In this document: piece by piece, positions 29,701 to 38,700 of the stretch | How positions within the stretch are numbered: position 1 is the stretch's first letter | Layout of the letters: every line of letters begins with the position of its first letter | Assembly (NCBI GenBank): GCA_024349245.1 | Contig: JALDNG010000004.1 | Location: 5,388,001 to 5,452,000, forward strand | Origin: Neodontobutis hainanensis | Taxonomy: Eukaryota; Chordata; Actinopteri; Gobiiformes; Odontobutidae | Direction of reading: 5' to 3' | DNA: 64,000 bases | Notes under the pieces: generated by a model | Told to the model about the DNA's origin: nothing | Seen by the model: only the letters and a program-made list of their open reading frames with translations | Database searches by the model: none | Position numbers and translations under genes: made by a program

Positions 29701-32700
29701 ATTACATTAACTTGCTCTTACTTCAGTGGGATTAGATTGTGATTATCACAACAGTTCCACTCAGTATGAAGCTAGTTAATGTAAAGTGTTACCTTTAACA
29801 TATCATGCTTGATTATAATCCTCTTCTTTATAATTTGCTTCCACTAATGCAGAAAACTGCTGAGAAACTCAAAGCAGAAGAGCAGAAAAAAATGGCCGAG
29901 ATGCAGGCAGAGTTAGACAAACAGAAGCAGTTAGCTGATGTTCATGCAAAGGCCATTGCCAAAGCAGAGAAAGAGGCTCAGGAGCTGAAGTTCAGAATGC
30001 AGGAAGAAGTGAGCAAAAGAGAAATTGCCGCTGTCGATGCAGAAAAGCAAAAGTGCAACATCCAGTTGGAACTTCATGAGCTTAAAAACTTGTCTGAGCA
30101 ACAGATCATGGATAAAACTCATCAGGTCGATGAAGCTCTTCAAAGCCGATCCAAAATTGAGGAAGAAATACGCCTGATAAGGGTCCAGCTTGAGACAACA
30201 GTAAAACAAAAAATGATGGCAGAGTCTGAGCTTAAGCAACTTCGCGACCGAGCAGATGAAGCAGAGAGACTTCGAAAGGCTGCCCAAGAAGAAGCAGAGA
30301 AGCTCCGCAAACAAGTCAATGAGGAAACTCAAAAAAAGCGGTTGGCAGAAGAGGAACTCAAGTGTAAATCTGATGCAGAGAAAGAAGCTGCACGACAAAA
30401 ACAAAAAGCTCTGGACGACCTTGAAAACCTCAGGTTGCAGGCCGAGGAGGCTGAACGGAAGGTAAAGCAGGCAGAGCTTGAAAAGCAAAGACAAATAATG
30501 GTAGCTCAGGAAGCAGCCCAGAAGAGTGCCGCTGCTGTGCTCCAGAGCAAACACATGTCCTTTGTTGAAAAAACATCAAAGTTGGAGGAGTCACTCAAAC
30601 AAGAACACGGTGCTGTGATTCAACTACAACAAGAAGCAACACGTCTTAAAAAACAACAGGAAGATGCAGAAAATGCGAGAGAAGAAGCTGAAAAAGAGCT
30701 TGAAAAATGGAGGCAAAAAGCAAATGAGGCTCTGCGTCTCAGACTACAAGCAGAAGAAGAAGCCCACAAAAAGACCCTTGCTCAAGAAGATGCTGAAAAA
30801 CAAAAGGAGGAGGCTGAACGTGAGGCTAAAAAGAGAGCCAAAGCTGAAGAGTCTGCCCTGAAGCAAAAAGACATGGCAGAGAAAGAACTCGAGAGGCAGC
30901 GAAAGCTCGCTGAAAGCACAGCTCACCAGAAACTCAGCGCAGAACAGGAGCTGATTCGTCTTAGGGCAGACTATGACAATGCCGAACAACAAAGGTCCCT
31001 CTTGGAAGATGAACTTTACCGTTTGAAGAATGAAGTGATTGCAGCTGAACAGCAGAGAAAACAACTTGAGGACGAGCTGACTAAAGTGAGGAGCGAGATG
31101 GATGTGCTTATTCAGATGAGGTTTAAAGCAGAGCAGGAGAGCATGTCCAACACGGAGAGGAGCAAACAACTTCTGGAGGATAAAGCTGCCAAGATGAGGG
31201 ACCTTGCAGATGAAGCAAGCAGGCTTAGAGCCATTGCCGAAGAGGCAAAGCAGCAAAGACAAATTGCTGAGGAAGAAGCGGCTCGGCAGAGAGCTGAAGC
31301 AGAAAGGATCCTCAAAGAAAAGCTGTCTGCTATCAGTGAAGCAACTCGTCTAAAAACTGAGGCTGAAATTGCTCTAAAAGAAAAAGAAGCAGAAAATGAA
31401 AGACTGCGTCGCCATGCTGAGGACGAGGCCTACCAGAGGAAAGCTCTTGAAGATCAGGCCAATCTGCACAAACAAGAGATTGAAGAGAAGATTGTCCTTC
31501 TCAAAAAGTCATCCGATGCTGAAATGGAACGACAAAAGGCAATGGTAGATGACACACTTAAACAAAAGAGAATTGTTGAAGAAGAAATCCGAATTCTTAA
31601 ACTCAACTTTGAAAAGGCTTCTTCTGGCAAACTTGATCTCGAGCTAGAACTTAACAAACTGAAAAACATTGCAGAAGAAACTCAACAGAGCAGACTCAGA
31701 GCTGAAGAGGAGGCCGAGAAACTGAGAAGGCTTGCCTTGGAGGAAGAAAAACGGAGAAGAGAAGCAGAGGAGAAGGTGAAGAAAATTGCTGCTGCAGAAG
31801 AAGAGGCAGCCAGACAGCGGAAGGCAGCTCTGGACGAACTGGAACGTCTCAAAAAGAAATCAGAAGAAGCCAGAAAGCAGAAAGAAGAAGCTGACCTGGA
31901 AGCTGAAAAGCAGCTTGTTGCAGCACACCAGGCAGCACTAAAATGTAATGCAGCTGAGCATCAAGTTCAAAGTGTACTTGCCCAACAAAAAGAAGATGGT
32001 GCAATACAGCAAAAGCTGAAGGAGGAGTATGAGAAAGCAAAAGCACTTGCCAAAGAAGCAGAGGCGGCCAAAGAAAAGGCAGAAAGAGAGGCAGCCCTCT
32101 TTCGCCAACAAGCAGAGGATGCAGAAAGACAGAAAGCTGCTGCAGAACAAGAAGCTGCTAAGCAGGCCCAAGCACAAGAAGATGCCGAGAGATTGAGGAA
32201 GGAGGCAGAATTTGAAGCTGCTAAACGTGCACAAGCAGAATCCGCAGCTCTTAACCAAAAACAACAAGCTGATGCCGAGATGGCAAAACACAAAAAACTG
32301 GCTGAACAAACTTTAAAACAGAAGTTTCAAGTAGAGCAAGAACTTACTAAGGTGAAACTTAAACTTGATGAAACAGATACTCAGAAATCTCTCCTTGATG
32401 CAGAACTACAGCGTTTAAAGGATGAGGTTGATGATGCTGTTAAACAGAGGTCCCAAGTGGAGGAGGAACTTTTCAAAGTCAAGGTTCAAATGGAGGAGCT
32501 TCTCAAACTTAAACTTCGAATTGAGGATGAAAATCAGCGTCTTATTAAAAAAGACAAAGACAACACACAAAAATTCCTTGCAGAAGAGGCTGAAAATATG
32601 AAAAAGCTGGCTGAAGATGCTGCTAGACTTAGTATTGAAGCACAAGAGGCAGCTCGCTTGAGACAAATTGCAGAGGATGACCTCAATGAACAACGAGCCC

Positions 32701-35700
32701 TTGCAGAAAAAATGCTTAAAGAGAAAATGCAGGCCATACAAGAGGCTTCTAGACTTAAAGCTGAAGCAGAGATGCTTCAAAGACAGAAAGACCTTGCACA
32801 GGAACAAGCTCAAAAACTACTTGAGGACAAACAACTTATGCAACAGCGTCTGAATGAAGAAACTGAGGAATACCAGAAATCACTTGAAGCTGAGAGGAAA
32901 AAGCAATTAGAGATATTAGCTGAAGCGGAAAAACTCAAACTTCAGGTTTCTCAGCTCAGTGAAGCCCAGGCGAAAGCGGAAGAGGAAGCCAAAAAGTTTA
33001 AGATACAAGCGGATACAATTGCTATCCGTCTTCATGAGACCGAAATAGCTACCGGAGAAAAAAACACAGTCGTGCAGAAATTGGAAGTTGACAGGCTAAA
33101 CACAAGCAGAGAAGCTGATGATTTACGCAAAGCTATCGCAGACCTAGAGAGGGAGAAGGCTAGACTCAAAAAGGAGGCTGAAGAACTTCAAAATAAGTCA
33201 AAAGAGGTATTGTGTGTGAATAATGACATAACAGCAGCATATGTCATTGAAAATAATATCTTCAAACTAACCCACTTCTTTCTCAAAATTTCTCTATCAA
33301 TTTCCTTCACTAATCTCGAATCCATGTATATGATTTAAATAAGACTTCAGTTTTTTACACGGCACTGTGCTTATGCATATCACATCTTGAATGTTCCCCA
33401 TTTCCTGGAATGACATGACATGTTTTTTTCATCCATATTAGCAACATCACAACTCTGCTGTAGAAAAGTGAAGCAAGTTCAAACTAAACATTCCAAACAA
33501 AAGACAAATTTTTACTAGTTTTAAAAAAAATCTGAAGTGAGATCATTGCAAGTTTTCTTTTAAGTGTTTTTGAAAAAAATATATTTTGACAGTAAATTAT
33601 ATTAAAATGTTATCATTTTAAACTTAAAGCAGCCTTGCCTAACTTTTAGCAGAATCACTAGCCCGATGTCCTGGGGTTATGAATTTTTCCAGTCAGGCTA
33701 CCAAAACGTGAACATTCCTGCCCCACAAGGCATCTTGTGTCAACCGTTGGAAAATGGTGGTGGAGGTTACTGATATCTGCAGAGAGAGCCGGATGTTCCA
33801 CTGGACTTTTGTTTTGCACTTGCGAAGCGCTCCTCTGATGAGTATTACTCAAATTTTGTGTAATTAATTTTGTACCTAGTGTTTTGACAGTGTCCGCGCT
33901 TAAAGAATTTATACAAAACCAAACAGTGTTTTTGGAATAGTCCTGCGAGTCCGCTGAGTTTTATCTCAGTTCTCAACTCCACACGCCAGCTGTGCATAAT
34001 ACCACACGGCCAAGCTTACCTGCGTCCTCCAAAACACTCCAAACCAGGATTTAGATCAATATTTTCAAGCATCCAACTATATGTGAATAGCACAATTTAT
34101 TCAAGCAATTCTTGTTTGGTGTGAATGCCCCATTAAGCCAAGGCACATTTAAAGCCAAATGCTCAGTGTTTTAGCGTTGCTTCTGTCTCATTTGCGCACT
34201 TGTCCAACTGTAGGCACTGGCTTTACATAGCGTACACAGCTCTATGGGTGTCTAGAGCTTCTGAATCTGGTCCAATTCTTTTAAGAAAATAGTGATAGAG
34301 TTCAGTCGTTCGGTCTTTCTCGCTTTAATAATAATGGATTGGATTTATATTGCGCTTTTTTCTCAAGGGACCAAGGGACTCAAAGCGCTTACAGGCCATC
34401 CATTATTCATTCATACACAGTCATACTGGTGATGGTAAGCGACAACTGTAGCCACAGATGCCCTGGGGCACACTGACAGAGACGTGGCAGTCATTTTGCG
34501 CCTACAGCCTCTCCGACCATCACCAAATACATTCACTAAACATTCTTACAATTACAACAATTCATTTGCAACATAATAGCATAATGCAAATGGTTATTAT
34601 AATGTAATTTAATATGAATTAACATTATACCCCCACCCTCCTGTGCATGTTGTGTATTACATGACAAATACCATCTTATACAATAAAAAATATCATTCAT
34701 TTTGGCTGGTTAATTCAATTTTGGGCTACTAAATTGACCTAAGAGTACCTGTCCAAAGGGCTACTATGTATTTAAAAGATTTGTGAGCGCTGATATATTC
34801 TTGTTCTTATTTAATGGTTTGTGGACATGTAATCTTTAGAATCATGCCTATCTCACTGACACTGTACCCTCAGCTAGACAGACACCCTCAATATAAATGA
34901 TAAATAATTTCTGTTGCCGTGACGCATAGACTTTACGTCAGTGACATGCTTTACATTTTACGCTTTCAAATAGAGGGAGCTGAAACAGGCCAATACACTT
35001 GACAGAGTTGTATTTATACAAATAGAGGGAGCAGAAATAGGCCAATATGCTGGACTGAGTTGTATTTGTACAAATAGAGGGAGCAGAAATAGGCCAATAT
35101 GCTGGACTGATTTGTATTTGTACAAATAGAGGGAGCAGAAATAGGCCAATATGCTGGACTGAATTGTATTTGTACAAATAGAGGGAGCAGAAATAGGCCA
35201 ATATGCTGGACTGAGTTGTATACAGAAAAATTACCGTTTCAAAAGAAGTTTTTAGATAGTTTTTAGATTTTAGAAACAAACAACATTCATACAATCCCGG
35301 CCGATGTGGGCCACAGAGAGTCTGTAGCGGCATCTGTGCTTTCTACTGGCTAAAAGTTACGCAGGCTGGCTTTAACTTTTTTTATTTTTTACATTGTTGA
35401 TTGATTTTTCTATTCATATTTAAATTAAAAAATGCGTAAGCATAGTGCTTTGTCTATTGTGCAGATTTTGTGTATAATTATACTGTGTTACATGCCATAA
35501 GTGAATACTAACTTGCTCTTTATTCTATTTTTTTTCCCAGATGGCTGATGCCCAACAGAAACAAATAGAGCATGAAAAGACCATGCTCCAACAGACCTTC
35601 TTGTCAGAAAAGGAGATGCTCTTGAAGAAAGAAAAGCAAATTGAAGATGAGAAAAAGAAGCTAGAAAACAAGTTTGAGGAGGAGGTCAAAAAGGCTAAAG

Positions 35701-38700
35701 CCCTCGAAAATGCACAGGAGAATCAGAGAAAGCAAATGGAGGAGGAGAAAAACCGACTAAAAGCTAATATGGATGCTGCCCTCAACAAACAGAAAGAGGC
35801 TGAGCAGGAGATGCTTAACAAACAAAAAGAAATGCAAGAACTGGAAAGGAAGAGACTAGAACAAGAAAGAATTCTTGCAGAGGAGAACAAAAAGCTGCGA
35901 GAAAAACTGCTGCAGCTTGAGGCACAGAAAAAAGAAACAGACGTTCAGACTATAACAGTAGTTGAAACTAGAAGTAATGTTCTCAATGGGCAAAGTGCTG
36001 GAGATATTGTAGATGGAATAGATCCTTTGTCTTTTGACGGCATCCGAGAAAAGGTCCTTGCAAGCAGACTGCATGAAATTGGCCTTCTACCAAAGAAAGA
36101 CTTTGAAAGGTTAAAAGATGGCAAAACCACAGTGCACGAGCTTGGAGAGACTGAAAATCTAAAACAAATTCTTAAAGGAAAGAACTGCATTGCTGGTATC
36201 CTGAGCCCATCTAATCAGAAAATGTCAATCTACCAAGCATCAAAAGAAAAGAAGATTACACCAGGCACCGCTCTGATACTTCTTGAAGCCCAGGCAGCCA
36301 CAGGTTTTACTTTAGACCCCCTTAGGAACAAAAAACTTTCTGTTAATGAAGCTGTCAAAGAAGGCTTGATTGGCCCAGAATTGCACAACAAAATGCTTTT
36401 AGCTGAGAGAGCCGTTGTTGGCTACAAAGATCCTTACACCGGCGGAAAGATATCTGCTTTTGAAGCTATGAAAAAGGGTTTGATTGAACATGACCATGCC
36501 ATCAGAATACTTGAGGCCCAACTGGCTACTGGCGGCATCATTGATCCAATTCATAGTCATCGAGTTCCCAATGAAACAGCCTGTAAACAGGGACAGTACG
36601 ATGCAGAAATGAGCAAGATTATGGAGAAACCCTCCGATGACACTAAGGGATACTTTGACCCAAGCACCCAAGAACATTTGACATATTCTGAGCTAATGAC
36701 AAGATGCAAAACTGACCCAGAAACAGGCCTCCTACTCCTACCAATTACAGACAAAGCTGCTTATTGCTCGAGCATATACACAGAGGAAGAGACCAAAGAT
36801 GTATTCAACAAAACAACAGTGGATGTGCCATTTGGTAGATTTAAAGGAAAGACTGTCACCATTTGGGAAATAATCAACTCTGAGTACTTCACTGAAGACC
36901 AGAAGAAAGATCTTCTTCGACAGTACAAGACAGGCAAAATTACTATTGAAAAAATCATTAGGATTGTAATTACTGTTGCTGAAGAGAAAGAGAAGAAAAA
37001 TGAGATCACCTTTGATGGTCTTAGAGCTCCTGTCCCTGCTGCTGATCTCCTAGAGTCCAAAGTCATTGATAAAGACCTGTACAATAAATTGCAAAAGGGC
37101 AATATAACAGTTAAAGAGGTGTCCGAAATGGAGCCTATTCATAAAGCACTGAAGGGTACAAATGGCATTGCAGGTGTATTCATTGAGTCATCCAAAGAGC
37201 CAATGTCTTTCTATCAAGCAATGAAGAAGGATATAATGAGACCAGAACCTGCTTTAAATATGCTTGAAGCCCAGGCAGGAACAGGTTTTGTTATTGACCC
37301 TGTCACCAATCAGAAGCATACAGTCGATGAAGCTGTGAAAGCAGGTGTTGTTGGGCCCGAGTTACATGAAAAGCTCCTGTCTGCAGAGAGAGCTGTGACG
37401 GGTTACAGAGATCCTTACACAGGAAAAACTGTCTCTCTGTTTGAAGCCATGAAAAAAGATCTCATTCCAAAAGAACAAGGAATTCGACTACTTGATGCTC
37501 AACTGACCACTGGTGGTATCATTGATCCAGTTAAGAGCCATCACATTCCTCATGATGTAGCCTGCCAGAGAAATTATTTTAATGATGAAATGAAGCATAT
37601 TTTAAATACTCCAACTGATGAAGCTAAGTGCTTTCTAAATCCAAACACAAGAGAAAAGGTCACCTACTCACAGCTCTTTAAGACATGCGTCACTGACAAG
37701 AAAACTGGTCTCCAGCTCTTGCCTCTGTCTGATGAAGCAATTAAGGCTAAAGAAGATGTACCTTACACAGAGGCTCAGACAAAAGAGGCTATGACACAGG
37801 CAACTGTGGACCTTGACTTTGGTCCGTTTAAGGGCAGAAAAATAACAATCTGGGAAATCATTTACTCTGAATATTTTACTGAACAACAGAGGAATGATCT
37901 TCTCAAACAGTTTATGTCAGGAAAGATTACAATTGAAAAGCTAATCAAGATTATTATTACAATTGTTAATGAAAAAGAAGTCAAGAAGCAAGATCAATCT
38001 GTATTTAAAGGACTCAGAGCAGATGTGCCAGCAAGCTCTCTGTATGACTCTAAAATCATTGACAAACCCACCTTTGACCTCCTTCAACAAGGCAAAACAA
38101 CACCTGCAGATGTCACTAAGAATCCTAATGTCAGTAAATATCTCAAAGGCTCTGACAGCATTGCTGGCATTTACATTGAGCCTACAAGGGAAAAGATGAG
38201 CATTTATCAGGCAATGAAGAAAAAGCTCCTCAGACACAATACAGGACTTGCACTACTAGAGGCCCAGGCTGCCACTGGGTTTATTGTAGATCCAGTACAC
38301 AATCAGTGCCTATCAGTGGATGAAGCAGTTAAGTCAGGCCTTGTTGGACCTGAGCTACATGAAAAACTCCTCTCTGCAGAAAAAGCTGTCACTGGTTACA
38401 AAGATCCATTCACAGGCAAGAAAATCTCTCTCTTTGAAGCGATGCAAAAAGATCTGATTCTGAAAGAGCAAGCCATGCCAATGCTAGAAGCACAAATGGT
38501 CAGTGGAGGAGTAATTGATCCAGTGAATAGCCACCGTGTGCCAATCGATGTGGCTTATCAAAAGAATCTTTTTGATAAACAAACTGCCCAGACTCTATCT
38601 GAACCACATGATGAAAACAAGGCTTTCTCAGATCCTGAAACTGATGAGAATGCAACCTACAAACAGCTTAAAGACAAGAGCCAAAGAGATCCAGAGACAG

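Larger units (their letters stand above)
33624..35377. mobile_element. Putative non-autonomous DNA element with imperfect terminal inverted repeats
   Basis: The left end (TTAAAGCAGCCTTGCCTAAC, continuing TTTTAGC) is matched on the opposite strand by the right end at about 35350-35377 (reverse complement TTAAAGCCAGCCTGCGTAAC, continuing TTTTAGC). The two ends differ by only a few changes. The interior lacks a transposase frame and carries other repeats. Target-site duplications are not clear. Confidence 0.5.
33207..35540. other. Intron 31 with nested repeats
   Basis: About 2.3 kb between the rod and tail exons. It holds a probable DNA-transposon-like element bounded by imperfect inverted ends (near 33624 and 35377), a teleost interspersed repeat at 34340-34540 and a 52-bp minisatellite. 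No exon is seen. Confidence 0.6.

Noticed and set aside
29931..32813. Several long minus-strand frames under the plectin rod exon
   Set aside because: Shadows caused by the biased codon content of the coiled-coil exon on the plus strand.
34938..35333. 131-codon minus-strand frame with repeated YWPISAPSICTNT-type units
   Set aside because: It is a translation of the 52-bp minisatellite; no coding evidence.
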